Part shown: positions 45,396 through 54,808 of the stretch, piece by piece | Position numbering within the stretch: position 1 is the stretch's first letter | Layout of the letters: every line of letters begins with the position of its first letter | Made by a program: the position numbers and the translations under genes | NCBI RefSeq assembly: GCF_014306155.1 | Contig: NZ_JACRWH010000004.1 | Span: 1-64,000, forward strand | From: Holdemanella hominis | Lineage (GTDB): Bacteria; Bacillota_I; Bacilli_A; Erysipelotrichales; Erysipelotrichaceae | Reading direction: 5' to 3' | DNA length: 64,000 bases | The notes under the pieces: generated by a model | Databases searched by the model: none | What the model saw: only the letters and a program-made list of their open reading frames with translations | What the model was told of the DNA's origin: nothing

Positions 45396-47936
45396 TTATG
45401 ATTCGATTTTTTTGCTTAGTTTTTTTAACTCATAAAGACAATCCAGAGCATCTCTAGGAGTCATTGAGTCGATATCTAATTCTTGTAGTTGTTGTAAAAG
45501 TTGTGACTTTTCTGGTTGAACTTGATCCATCACAAATAAACTTGGTTGATAATTTTGATTGTTATCTTGATTTTCAAAATTCAATAAAAGTTGTGAAGCT
45601 CTGTCTAAAACTACTTTTGGTAAATGTGCGAGTTTAGCAACATTGATACCATAAGATTTATCAGCCTTTCCTTCAATTACACGATATCTAAATTCAATCT
45701 CATTTTTCTCTTCACGAACATCAACATGTACATTGCGCATAGATTGATGTTCTTCCGCCAATTCCGTTAATTCATGATAATGCGTCGAAAATAATGTTTT
45801 TGCTCCGATTGCTTCATCAATATATTCAAGCATTGCTTGAGCAAGAGCCATACCATCATAAGTTGCAGTTCCACGACCAATTTCATCAAATAAAATCAAG
45901 GAATGTTTTGTAGCATAACGTAAAGCTGTATTGGCTTCCATCATTTCCACCATGAATGTACTTTTTCCTGTCAATATATCATCCGATGCTCCGATTCTTG
46001 TAAAGATTCGATCAAAAATTGGAAGTTGTGCTGTTTTAGCTGGAATAAAACTTCCCATTTGTGACATAACTACAAGTAAGGCATTTTGTCGCATATATGT
46101 AGATTTACCACCCATGTTTGGTCCAGTAATCAATTGTATATGTTCTTCTTCTGACATTTTCCAATCATTTGAAACATATCTCTTCTTTTTCATACGATCA
46201 TCCAAAATTGGGTGCTTACCCTCTACCACATTAACATTGTAACCTGGATGGAAAACTGGACATACATATCCTTTTTCACTGGCAAGAATTGCCAAAGATA
46301 CAAGGACATCAATTGTAGATAATGCTTGTGCACATGCATGCAAATCAAATAAATCTCTTTTGATTCGCAACAATAAATCATTAAACAAACTTTGTTCTAG
46401 TTTTACCTTTGTCTCTTGTGCATGTAGAATTTGTTCTTCTTTTTCTTTTAATTCTTGTGTAATGAATCGTGTCGCATTCGCAAGTGTTTGTTTCGGGTGA
46501 TACCCAAATTCTTCTTTAATATTATCTAAATTTCCATTACGAACTTCAATATAATATCCAAATACACGGTTATATCCTACTTTTAATGATTTAACCCCTG
46601 TTCTTTCACGTTCTTTCGCTTCTAATTCCAGAATAAAGTCTTTTCCTTGTTTTGCTATTTTTCGAACTTCATCCAATTCTTGATTGTATCCATCATTAAA
46701 GACTCCACCTTCTTTTAGTGTTAATGGTGGATTTTCTATAATCGCATTTTTTATTTCATTGTATAATTCTTGGCAGTCTGGCACATCATTAAATTCTGGG
46801 TACGAATTCAACGAAGACGCTAAATCTAAAATAGGCTTTGCGTGTTCTAATGTCGCTACAAGTTGAAGTACATCTCTAGGACTTGCATTCCCATAAGCCA
46901 TACGACTCGCAAGTCTTTCCATATCATACACATACACTAAATGTTCTTTTAGATTTTCTCTTAACATAAAGTTTTCTTTTAAATCTTTAACCGCTGCTTG
47001 TCTTTTCGCAATCTTTTCTGCATCAATCAATGGATATTCAATCCATCGTTTTAACATTCTTGATCCCATTGCACTTTGACACTTATCCATAAAAGACCAT
47101 AGACTTTCTGCCTTGGCATTCGAAGATTGACTTGAAACCAACTCCAAATGATTCTTTGTTTCATAATCCATAACAAGAACTTTATCTTTGTCCATAGATT
47201 CTATTGGTAAAAAATGATCAATACGTTGTTTTTGTGTGTCTTTTAAATACGCCATTAAAAGCGCAAACGCTTCTTTCAAAGATTCGGATTCAATTCCATT
47301 TAATAAAGGTAGATCCTCAGGATCAATATTTGCCTTTTTATGTTTTGAAATGAGCATTGTATCCATTTCTTCTAGGGCAGCCATCCATTTTTTATCCATT
47401 GTCATCGGACAAACAAGCTCACTTACATTTTGTTCCAAAAGAGCCTTTTGTAGCGCCACCAAAGATCTTTGTAGCGTTTGATACTTTAATTCACCTGTAC
47501 TTAATTCACAATATATGACTGTAATTTCAAAACTTGAAACATCACAAGATGCCATATAATTTGTTGACTTGGCATCCATTGTTGCATCCATATAAGTTCC
47601 AGGTGTAATTATTTTAATAATTCCTCGGTCCACCAGTCCTTTTGCGCTAGACGGATCTTCCAATTGTTCGCAAATAGCTACTTTATACCCTTTTTTGACT
47701 AATCTTTGAATATATGAATTTGCGGCATGAAAAGGAATACCACACATAGGTACCTTTTCTTCAACGCCAGCACTTCTTCCTGTTAATACTAAATCTAATT
47801 CTTGAGAAACCAATTTTGCATCTTCAAAAAACATTTCATAAAAATCTCCTAAACGATAAAACAAAATCGAATCCGGATTTTCTTCTTTCATTTTCAAGTA
47901 ATGCTGCATCATTGGTGTATATTTTTTTTCTGCCAT
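45396..47936 (-). CDS. mutS: DNA mismatch repair protein MutS
   Basis: 846 residues. Mismatch-contact motif LGDFYEMFFEDA (the conserved Phe-x-Glu is shifted within FYEMF), core and clamp domains, Walker A GPNMGGKSTYMRQ, signature FDEIGRGTATYDGMALA and STHYHELTEL. The C-terminus has an SLFVMDQV-like clamp motif and a dimerisation tail. It is first of mutS-mutL-miaA-tcdA. Confidence 0.97.
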   Translation of the reverse strand: MAEKKYTPMMQHYLKMKEENPDSILFYRLGDFYEMFFEDAKLVSQELDLVLTGRSAGVEEKVPMCGIPFHAANSYIQRLVKKGYKVAICEQLEDPSSAKGLVDRGIIKIITPGTYMDATMDAKSTNYMASCDVSSFEITVIYCELSTGELKYQTLQRSLVALQKALLEQNVSELVCPMTMDKKWMAALEEMDTMLISKHKKANIDPEDLPLLNGIESESLKEAFALLMAYLKDTQKQRIDHFLPIESMDKDKVLVMDYETKNHLELVSSQSSNAKAESLWSFMDKCQSAMGSRMLKRWIEYPLIDAEKIAKRQAAVKDLKENFMLRENLKEHLVYVYDMERLASRMAYGNASPRDVLQLVATLEHAKPILDLASSLNSYPEFNDVPDCQELYNEIKNAIIENPPLTLKEGGVFNDGYNQELDEVRKIAKQGKDFILELEAKERERTGVKSLKVGYNRVFGYYIEVRNGNLDNIKEEFGYHPKQTLANATRFITQELKEKEEQILHAQETKVKLEQSLFNDLLLRIKRDLFDLHACAQALSTIDVLVSLAILASEKGYVCPVFHPGYNVNVVEGKHPILDDRMKKKRYVSNDWKMSEEEHIQLITGPNMGGKSTYMRQNALLVVMSQMGSFIPAKTAQLPIFDRIFTRIGASDDILTGKSTFMVEMMEANTALRYATKHSLILFDEIGRGTATYDGMALAQAMLEYIDEAIGAKTLFSTHYHELTELAEEHQSMRNVHVDVREEKNEIEFRYRVIEGKADKSYGINVAKLAHLPKVVLDRASQLLLNFENQDNNQNYQPSLFVMDQVQPEKSQLLQQLQELDIDSMTPRDALDCLYELKKLSKKIES

Positions 47937-48022
47937 AAATCATCATCCTAACACTACTATTATAACAAAAATTCGAAATAATTATGTTATAATTAAAAAT
48001 ACTGAATAAGGAGGTTTTATTA

Positions 48023-49261
48023 ATGAAACAAACAATTCAATGGAAAAACAAATCCATCCAAATTGATATTGGTTTGATTCTAATTCTTATCCTTTTTGGT
48101 ATGACAAGTTGTTTTGCACTATACAATTCTTTTAACCTGATAAAATTTGGAAGCGGAAGTTCCTACTTATATCGTCAATTATTTTGGTTTATTGTAGGAT
48201 TTGTCGCAATGTTTTTCCTTTCAATTCTTCAAAACAAAAAAATATATTCATATATGGATATGGCCTATAAAATTTTAATGCTATGTCTTATTTATTTATT
48301 TTTCTCACGCTTATTATTTAATTTAGTGGGTATCACACTTCCTTTTGCCAGTGAAGTTAATGGTGCTATTTCATGGTTTCAACTGCCTTTGATTGGTAGT
48401 TTTCAGCCAAGTGAATTTATTAAAATTGTTTTAATTGTTTTAGTCTCACAAATTATTGTTGATCATCAAAATGCACATCCAAATCCAACACATAAAGATG
48501 ACTTGATGTTGTTGTGGGAAATCGCAAAAATATTATTCCCCCCATTATTTTTGATTATGATGCAGCCAGATACTGGTGTTTGTATTATTATCGTATTCAA
48601 TATTTTCATTTTAGTCTGTTGTAGTGGTATACGCAAAGAGTATATTATTGGTATTTTCGCCTTTATAGTTATTGTCGTTGGAACCTTCTTATTCTTATAT
48701 TTCGAATACCCTAATATTCTTGCTTCATTTATATCTTCATACAAACTACAGAGAATTGATGCATGGTTAGAACCAGAAAGTAACATTCGAGGTAGTTCGA
48801 ACCAGTTATATACTGCGTTATTGTCATTAGGTAGTGCCGGATTAACTGGATATGGGTTACAAGCAAATATCGTCTCTATTCCAGAAGCACATACCGATTT
48901 TATCTTTGCTGCTTTTGGACAATGCTTCGGCTTTATTGGAACCACATTTATCTTATTATTATGTTTATTATTAGATATTTATTTATGTAAAATAGCTTAC
49001 GCAACAAAAAATAAAAAAGATCGATTTGTTGTAATCGGTATTATCGCAATGCTGCTATATCAACAACTACAAAATACAGGGATGATTGTTGGGTTACTTC
49101 CAATCACCGGTATCACATTACCGTTGATTTCTTATGGAGGAAGTAGTATTCTTTCTTACTTCATTTCATTCGCAATTATTTTAAACATTTCACCGGCAAC
49201 AAAAAGAACGATTCGTTTGAATCGTTCAAAAAGACGTAAGTTAATTAATATAAATTCTTAA
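48023..49261 (+). CDS. SEDS-family peptidoglycan glycosyltransferase (RodA/FtsW)
   Basis: 412 residues with about ten membrane helices. PLIGSFQPSEFIKI contains the conserved catalytic-loop motif region, MMQPDTGVCII and ITGITLPLISYGGSSILSYF the SEDS signature. GSSNQLYTALLSLGSAGLTGYGL fits RodA better than FtsW, but the call is not certain. GGAGG lies before the ATG. It is alone, divergent from mutS. Confidence 0.88.
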   Translation: MKQTIQWKNKSIQIDIGLILILILFGMTSCFALYNSFNLIKFGSGSSYLYRQLFWFIVGFVAMFFLSILQNKKIYSYMDMAYKILMLCLIYLFFSRLLFNLVGITLPFASEVNGAISWFQLPLIGSFQPSEFIKIVLIVLVSQIIVDHQNAHPNPTHKDDLMLLWEIAKILFPPLFLIMMQPDTGVCIIIVFNIFILVCCSGIRKEYIIGIFAFIVIVVGTFLFLYFEYPNILASFISSYKLQRIDAWLEPESNIRGSSNQLYTALLSLGSAGLTGYGLQANIVSIPEAHTDFIFAAFGQCFGFIGTTFILLLCLLLDIYLCKIAYATKNKKDRFVVIGIIAMLLYQQLQNTGMIVGLLPITGITLPLISYGGSSILSYFISFAIILNISPATKRTIRLNRSKRRKLININS

Positions 49262-50021
49262 GTCGAGTCAAATATGAATAAGTACGGTATCTAGCGAATC
49301 GTACTTTTTTTGTGCTCGAATGAATAATTATTTCAGAAATTGATTCTAAATCTCTTTCTAAGTGATCATAACATACATGTGCATAGGCCAGTGTATCTCC
49401 TCTAACTCCTATTTTTCGCATATCATTCATAATATATGGATTTTTTAAAGAATGATGGTTCTTATGTGAGATAGGCATGATTTCACAAAGTTGTAAAACC
49501 TTTAAACCTGGATCCACAACAGCTCCTTTAAGTGCTCTATTCACAGCAGTAGAACCAGATTGTGTGCTCACACAAATGCCTGAGCCTTGACTACTTTCAA
49601 AAAATTCATCATCTATCGAAATATCAAGTACCAATGTTTTAGCTAAACTCTCAATACGAACTTCATTTAATGCGTATAATGTTTCATTAACTTGAGGAAG
49701 GTCCATTTGAAGTAAATTAAACTCTTCAATTTTTGGCTGGTTATGTTTTAAATCATAAACCAAATGATCCACTTCATCTTGTGTATAATCGGTAAAAAAG
49801 CCTAAATTCCCTGTATGTATCGCAACGAATTGAATTTCATCCAATCTATCTATATAAGTGTGAATTGCTCTTAATAGAGTACCATCTCCTCCAACAGAAA
49901 AAATAACTTCAGATTTTTCATCATCATATTCCCATCCAATATCTATACATTTTTTCTTTAGAGTTTCTGCAACTCTTTTTGAGTTATCGTCTCCTCTGTC
50001 TACTATACTGAAACGCATCAA
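49245..50021 (-). CDS. nadK: NAD kinase
   Basis: 258 residues. FSVGGDGTLLRAIH carries the GGDG motif and catalytic Asp; ALNEVRI and GSGICVSTQSGSTAVNRALKGAVVDP follow. It makes NADP from NAD. GAGGAAGTGAT precedes the start. The last 17 bases overlap the convergent rodA-like gene. Confidence 0.95.
   Translation of the reverse strand: MMRFSIVDRGDDNSKRVAETLKKKCIDIGWEYDDEKSEVIFSVGGDGTLLRAIHTYIDRLDEIQFVAIHTGNLGFFTDYTQDEVDHLVYDLKHNQPKIEEFNLLQMDLPQVNETLYALNEVRIESLAKTLVLDISIDDEFFESSQGSGICVSTQSGSTAVNRALKGAVVDPGLKVLQLCEIMPISHKNHHSLKNPYIMNDMRKIGVRGDTLAYAHVCYDHLERDLESISEIIIHSSTKKVRFARYRTYSYLTRLKNLY
49280..49311 (+). terminator. rodA-like gene terminator inside nadK
   Basis: AAGTACG/CGTACTT stem with 13-base loop and seven T, lying within the 3' coding end of nadK. 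Confidence 0.6.
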
Positions 50022-50072
50022 ATCACTTCCTCTTTTGTTAAATCTATTGTAACATATTTATGGGTGATATGA

Positions 50073-50618
50073 ATGTACGATAATATTGAAAGAGAATTGA
50101 AATTATTGATTAATGAAAATATTTATAATGAATTACTCCATTCATATGATTTTCATAATCCAATAACACAGACAAATACATACTTTGACACAGAGAATCA
50201 GGATGTAAAAAAACAACATGGCGCAGTCCGGATTCGAACAATTCAAAATAAAAAAATATTCACATTAAAAATCAGAAAAGATGAATACACACACTATGAA
50301 TTCGAAAAAGAAATATCTGCAGAAAATATTAATGAGATTGAAGATCCAGAAATATTAAATTGGTTCAACCAATATCAAATTCCCAAAAATTTACATCCGA
50401 CAGCTAGTTTTACTACATTAAGAAATGTATATGCATTTGAAAACGGAGAATTATGTTTAGATAAGACATATTATAAAAATCATACAGATTATGAAATTGA
50501 GTATGAATACACATCCGATCATGATGGAATCCATTTTTTTAATTCTATATTAGAAAAATATGGTTTAAAATGGGCAAAAAATTGCCCTGGCAAAATTGCT
50601 AGAGCATTAAACGATTAA
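50073..50618 (+). CDS. CYTH-domain protein (triphosphatase-like)
   Basis: 181 residues. The N-terminal ERELKLL supplies the ExExK motif; AVRIRTIQNKKIFTLKIRK, FEKEIS, the acidic and Lys/Arg strands and CPGKIARAL are typical of the triphosphate tunnel fold. Relatives hydrolyse inorganic triphosphate or thiamine triphosphate. Divergent neighbour of nadK, as in several Firmicutes; ends 4 bases into the convergent gene. Confidence 0.88.
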   Translation: MYDNIERELKLLINENIYNELLHSYDFHNPITQTNTYFDTENQDVKKQHGAVRIRTIQNKKIFTLKIRKDEYTHYEFEKEISAENINEIEDPEILNWFNQYQIPKNLHPTASFTTLRNVYAFENGELCLDKTYYKNHTDYEIEYEYTSDHDGIHFFNSILEKYGLKWAKNCPGKIARALND

Positions 50619-51163
50619 AATTTATGTGTTAAACGATAGAAGAAGGATTTAGAATTATATTCTTCTTCTTTTTTCTTATAATTTTCAATTTCTTCTTTAT
50701 TTTTATTATAAAGTTCTTCTACTTCTTTTAATTTCTGATTTTCAGATTCTAATTCAGAAATTTTCTCATCTTTCGTTTGTGTTTCTAATAGGAAAGTTTG
50801 TTTACTCTTTTCGATTTCTAATTTAAGCTTTTCTTGATATAATTGTTCAATCTGGACTTGTGCCTTCTCTTTTTCTTCTATAATGGCTTTAAGCTTTTCA
50901 TTTTCAAATCTAAGTTCCATTTCAACTGTAGATAATTCATGTTTTTCTTTCCTAAAATAAGTAGATAATCTTTCAACACCTTCAGCCTTAATTGTAATAC
51001 GACGAGTGGCTGGATTTTTGTATTTCCAATCTTTATCTGGATTATCTTTTACCAATTTTGCAATTGCTTTATCTACTGTATTTCTTGATTTATTGAAATG
51101 TTGGCATATCTGCGCAATATCCATATCATAATATACATCAATTGCTGATGCTTCTTCAGGCAT
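50615..51163 (-). CDS. DNA-binding protein with N-terminal HTH and long coiled coil
   Basis: 182 residues. Residues about 12-40 (MDIAQICQHFNKSRNTVDKAIAKLVK) form a helix-turn-helix. Residues about 75-165 are a highly charged coiled coil with heptads. The end, SKSFFYRLTHKF, is short, basic and aromatic and could be an amphipathic membrane-contacting tail. The layout resembles DUF536 plasmid proteins and the streptococcal segregation factor RocS, but I cannot show homology. ATG at 51163 follows AAGGGG. TATGAA-A-TTCATA in its leader (51180-51192) and the palindrome array upstream are candidate binding sites. Confidence 0.7.
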   Translation of the reverse strand: MPEEASAIDVYYDMDIAQICQHFNKSRNTVDKAIAKLVKDNPDKDWKYKNPATRRITIKAEGVERLSTYFRKEKHELSTVEMELRFENEKLKAIIEEKEKAQVQIEQLYQEKLKLEIEKSKQTFLLETQTKDEKISELESENQKLKEVEELYNKNKEEIENYKKKEEEYNSKSFFYRLTHKF

Positions 51164-51179
51164 ATTCACGTCCCCTTCC

Positions 51180-51192
51180 TATGAAATTCATA
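51180..51192. promoter_or_regulatory. TATGAA-A-TTCATA palindrome in the leader of the HTH/coiled-coil gene
   Basis: A 13-bp odd-centred palindrome using the same half-site as the array upstream, 17 bases before the start codon; possible autoregulatory site. Confidence 0.4.
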
Positions 51193-51299
51193 ATAATAAT
51201 CTAACGAGTCACGATAAGTCTATCATAGTTTTGTCAAGAATGCTATACCTATATATGAATTTCCTATATTATTTATTACTTTTAAAATACCATTTATTT

Positions 51300-51760
51300 T
51301 TTCATATATTTCTCACATGAACCTTCATATATACTTATTTATTAAAATCACATACGATTTCATATTTTATATTTTCACATCTGTATCACATGAATTTAAT
51401 TATTTCATTCATATTTAAATTTTATAATTCATATGATTTAAAATATTTAATAAATCGTTTCATATGATTAATATACATAACGTTTTATATTCATATGAAC
51501 GTCTTCATACACATTTTTTAATTCATATTTAAATTCATATCCTTTATTTTTTATTTTTATTATTTTCACATGAATGAGATTTTATAAAATATCGGTATGA
51601 AATATCATATATATTTCATATGAACGCTCAGAAGTCCGTTTTTTGCAGTTCTTTCTCTCCATGTGATAATTAGGTGAATAATCTTTATTTAAAGCATTTT
51701 TATACTATGCTATATGATTTCACTATATAGTGTACTATTTTATTCATATGAATGATGAAT
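51300..51760. repeat. AT-rich array of TTCAYATGA palindromes
   Basis: This non-coding region holds TTCATATGAA at 51490-51499, 51615-51624 and 51743-51752; TTCATATGAT at 51428-51437 and 51459-51468; TTCACATGAA at 51565-51574; and TCACATGAA at 51313-51321 and 51386-51394. Partial copies (TTCATAT, TTCATAC) fill the gaps, and CACTATATAGTG (51721-51732) is a separate perfect palindrome. By base composition TTCATATGAA is expected less than once in 64 kb. TTCACATGAA differs in one base from the parS core TTCACGTGAA. No ORF is supported. Confidence 0.8.
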
Positions 51761-51800
51761 TCTATATGATTTTTGCACTAATATTCATATATTTATAAAA

Positions 51801-51835
51801 AATCGTATGAAATATCATAAATACTTCATACGATT
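51801..51835 (-). terminator. dnaX-recR terminator
   Basis: Perfect 11-bp stem AATCGTATGAA/TTCATACGATT with a 13-base loop and T-run on the minus strand, just after the recR stop. Confidence 0.85.
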
Positions 51836-51843
51836 AAGCATAT

Positions 51844-52431
51844 TTACGAACTTTTACGTCCTTCAAACGCTTTTAACAACGTCATAGCGTCTGTATAGTC
51901 TAAATGACTACCTACAGGGATACCATGGGCAAGTCTGCTTACCCTACACTTCCCTTCTAATAATTTAGATATATATAAAGCAGTTGTTTCTCCTTCTACT
52001 GTAGGATCTAGAGCCAATATAACTTCTTCTGTTCTTTCATTCACTCTATTTAAAAGAGTCATTATATTCAATTGATCAGGTAATACTCCTTTTTGAGTGT
52101 TGATCAATCCATCTAGTACATGATATACACCATTATATTGCTGCATAGACTCTATTACTGATATATCTTTCGGATTTTGTACCACGCATATGATATTCTG
52201 ATTCCTATTAGAGTTCTTACAAAATTCACAAAGCTCATCTTCTGTTAAATTACCACATCGCGTACACTTCTTTACCTTCTTTTTTAAATTTACTAGCGTT
52301 TCTGCCAATTCAGATATTTCTTCATCAGACCACCCTAATACAGTAAATGCATATCTCTCTGCCGTTTTAGCACCTACTCCTGGTAATTTCTGAAATTCAT
52401 ATATTAAATCATCAAATGTTTTTGGGTACAT
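51844..52431 (-). CDS. recR: recombination mediator protein RecR
   Basis: 195 residues. HhH region LPGVGAKTAERYAF, four-cysteine zinc site CTRCGNLTEDELCEFC, Toprim domain with VVQNPKDISVIE and LALDPTVEGETTALYI. It loads RecA with RecO/RecF. It starts 10 bases after dnaX; the ebfC/ybaB gene usual between them is absent. Confidence 0.96.
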   Translation of the reverse strand: MYPKTFDDLIYEFQKLPGVGAKTAERYAFTVLGWSDEEISELAETLVNLKKKVKKCTRCGNLTEDELCEFCKNSNRNQNIICVVQNPKDISVIESMQQYNGVYHVLDGLINTQKGVLPDQLNIMTLLNRVNERTEEVILALDPTVEGETTALYISKLLEGKCRVSRLAHGIPVGSHLDYTDAMTLLKAFEGRKSS

Positions 52432-52441
52432 GCTTCACCTT

Positions 52442-54205
52442 CTAATCTTCTTTTATTTCTATATTAGGAAACAAACTTTTCATATGATCTTCAATACTCA
52501 TATTATTTTCAGATTCTGCGTCTTTTCTTTTTAAATGAACTTGAAATGGTTCTGGAAGATTACCACTAATCATTCTTTCTTTAAACTCATCCAGTACGCG
52601 AGATTGTTGTGTCTTATCCAATGCGAATACTTTCTTTGCTTTTCCTAATAACACTTCCATGAAATCTTCATATCCATAATTCAGTTCAAATTCATTTATT
52701 TGTTTCGCAAAGATTTCACTAGATACACATACGACAATATAATTAGATCCACTAGCCATAATAGTACTATTTCTCAATGTAGCCGCATATTTTCCAAATT
52801 CTAAACTTGATATGAATTGTCCTATATTATTGAACTTATTCGTATCAATACTTCTTTCCATCTTTGTAGCTCCAACTAACAATTGAATGACAAATTCATC
52901 GTTTAATATGATTTTATTATTTTTATTTTCTGACTGTTTTAATGTTTCACGTGAAACATCAGAAATTTCAGATTTCTCTAAAACCCCATTATTATCATCT
53001 TTTTGAGTGTTTTTCTCAATTATATCTGAGTCATCAGAAGTATCGTCATATGATGTTTCATAGTTTTCTTCTTCCTCTACCTCTTTAAAATCATTATGAT
53101 CTGAATCAATAATATGTGTTTTCGATTCATATGAATAACTTGAAATCTTTAATAAAGAGGCTTCTAAGTAATCTAGTGCGTTAGATGCATATGTATATTT
53201 ATTATATGTATCCATCAATTCTTCCATACACTTAATTCTGAAATTAATAGGTGCTAATTTGAAATATTTCCGAATCATATCTTTGTTCATATCTGAAACT
53301 AGAGTTGAATTTTCAGAATAATCTAAAATCAGACTATCCTTCAACATATGAATAAAGTCTGCTGTCAATCGTTTAATATCCATTCCCATATCTGAATATT
53401 TCTGAATATCTTTGACAAAACTATCTACATCTTTTTTATATACTGAATAAAATAATTTTCCAATATCTTCAGATGTTACGACACCATAAATTTTACGAAT
53501 ATCATTCACATCAATATGAGATGAACAGTATGCAACACATTGATCCAATATGGATAACGCATCTCGCATTCCTCCATCAGCCAATTGAGCAATTAACGTT
53601 AATCCATTCTCATCAATTTCAATTCCTTCGTTTTTACAAACAACAGATAATCTATATTTAATGTCATGCATACTCACTTTATTAAAGTCAAATCTTTGAC
53701 AACGAGAAATAATAGTTGGTAAAACTTTATTAGGTTCTGTAGTCGCAAAAATAAAAATTACATGAGCAGGAGGTTCCTCGATTGTTTTTAACAATGCATT
53801 GAATGCTCCAGATGTCATCATATGAACTTCATCAATAATATAAATTTTATATTTTCCCTGCATTGGAGCATACTTCACTTTATCAATCAGATTTCTTACT
53901 TCATCTACACCATTGTTGCTGGCGGCATCAATTTCAATAATATCTGGATGACTTCCATTCGCAGCCATTTTACAGTTCTCACAAACTCCACAAGGAGCAT
54001 CTTGATTATTCGTACAATTTAGTGTCTTCGCAAATATTTTTGCGATTGAAGTTTTTCCTGTTCCTCTAGGACCACAGAATAAATAAGCATGAGCAATACG
54101 ATTTTGAACAATCGCATTTTTCAATGTCTGAATTATATGTGTTTGTCCAACAACTTCATCAAAATTCGTTGGTCTATATTTTCTATATAACGCTTGATAT
54201 GCCAT
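52442..54205 (-). CDS. dnaX: DNA polymerase III subunits gamma and tau
   Basis: 587 residues. YRKYRPTNFDEVVGQ, Walker A GPRGTGKTSIAKIFAKTLNC, zinc cysteines CGVCENC, Walker B IIDEVHMM and the SRC motif in IISRCQRF. The acidic low-complexity linker is at about 375-425, and contains a parS site in its DNA. No A-rich slippery heptamer for a gamma frameshift is evident. AAAGGA precedes the start. Confidence 0.96.
   Translation of the reverse strand: MAYQALYRKYRPTNFDEVVGQTHIIQTLKNAIVQNRIAHAYLFCGPRGTGKTSIAKIFAKTLNCTNNQDAPCGVCENCKMAANGSHPDIIEIDAASNNGVDEVRNLIDKVKYAPMQGKYKIYIIDEVHMMTSGAFNALLKTIEEPPAHVIFIFATTEPNKVLPTIISRCQRFDFNKVSMHDIKYRLSVVCKNEGIEIDENGLTLIAQLADGGMRDALSILDQCVAYCSSHIDVNDIRKIYGVVTSEDIGKLFYSVYKKDVDSFVKDIQKYSDMGMDIKRLTADFIHMLKDSLILDYSENSTLVSDMNKDMIRKYFKLAPINFRIKCMEELMDTYNKYTYASNALDYLEASLLKISSYSYESKTHIIDSDHNDFKEVEEEENYETSYDDTSDDSDIIEKNTQKDDNNGVLEKSEISDVSRETLKQSENKNNKIILNDEFVIQLLVGATKMERSIDTNKFNNIGQFISSLEFGKYAATLRNSTIMASGSNYIVVCVSSEIFAKQINEFELNYGYEDFMEVLLGKAKKVFALDKTQQSRVLDEFKERMISGNLPEPFQVHLKRKDAESENNMSIEDHMKSLFPNIEIKED
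52943..52958. promoter_or_regulatory. parS site
   Basis: TGTTTCACGTGAAACA is the perfect 16-bp Bacillus-type parS bound by ParB/Spo0J. It lies inside dnaX, encoding part of the non-conserved acidic linker, where a fixed DNA site is easy to tolerate. It marks origin-proximal DNA. Confidence 0.95.
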
Positions 54206-54407
54206 TCGTAAAATCCTTTCTATATGTTTATCTGTATCTTATTTTATCATAGTTTTATCTATTTTATAGTGCAATCTAAGAACACTCATGACTAAAGTCA
54301 CGAGTGTTCTTAGATTGGCAAATGTTAGATAAATAATTTAATAATAAATGATAAATATAGTGCTTTAAATATATACAGATGTTATAATATTGATGAGAAA
54401 AAAACGT

Positions 54408-54808
54408 ATGGAAGTTGTTAAAGGAAGAGCTATGTCTATTCAATACAGTATCATATCGTATGGTGTGTGAAGTATCGTCGTTATGTCTTGAATGGACAGG
54501 TCGCAACAAATTTAAAAGAGCTGCTGACTCAGATTTCAAAGGATAATGGTTTTCAAATCTTGGAAATGAATATGGAGGAAGATTACATCCGTATGCTGAT
54601 CAATTGTACGCCGCAGCATTACATTCCAAATATTATAAAAGCTATGAAGGGTGTATCAGCCAGACTCTTGATGAAAGAGTTTGGGGATGATCTAAGATCC
54701 AAGTTATGGAGTGGACATCTATGGAATCCTTCTTATTTTGTAGCTACAGTTTCTGAAAATACAGAAGAACAGATTATAGAGTATATAAGAAGTCAAAAAA
54801 GAAAATAG
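54408..54808 (+). pseudogene. tnpA: tnpA transposase pseudogene
   Basis: The ATG at 54408 opens MEVVKGRA, but the rest (YSIQYHIVWCVKYRRYVLNG and on to 54808) is in another frame, so a frameshift lies at about 54430. The HUH motif, normally DHIHLLI, reads DYIRMLI, so both metal-binding His are lost. The catalytic Tyr (IIEYIRSQ) remains. It cannot transpose. Confidence 0.85.

Noticed and set aside
51300..51760. A second replication origin
   Set aside because: The AT-rich array has no convincing TTATCCACA DnaA boxes; TTATCACAT-like sequences are off-consensus, and dnaA-dnaN lie beyond the right edge.
51300..51760. CRISPR array
   Set aside because: The repeats are 10-bp palindromes with irregular spacing and no cas genes are near.
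52442..54205. Programmed frameshift producing gamma from dnaX
   Set aside because: No A-AAA-AAG-type slippery heptamer with a following stem is seen after the AAA+ domain.
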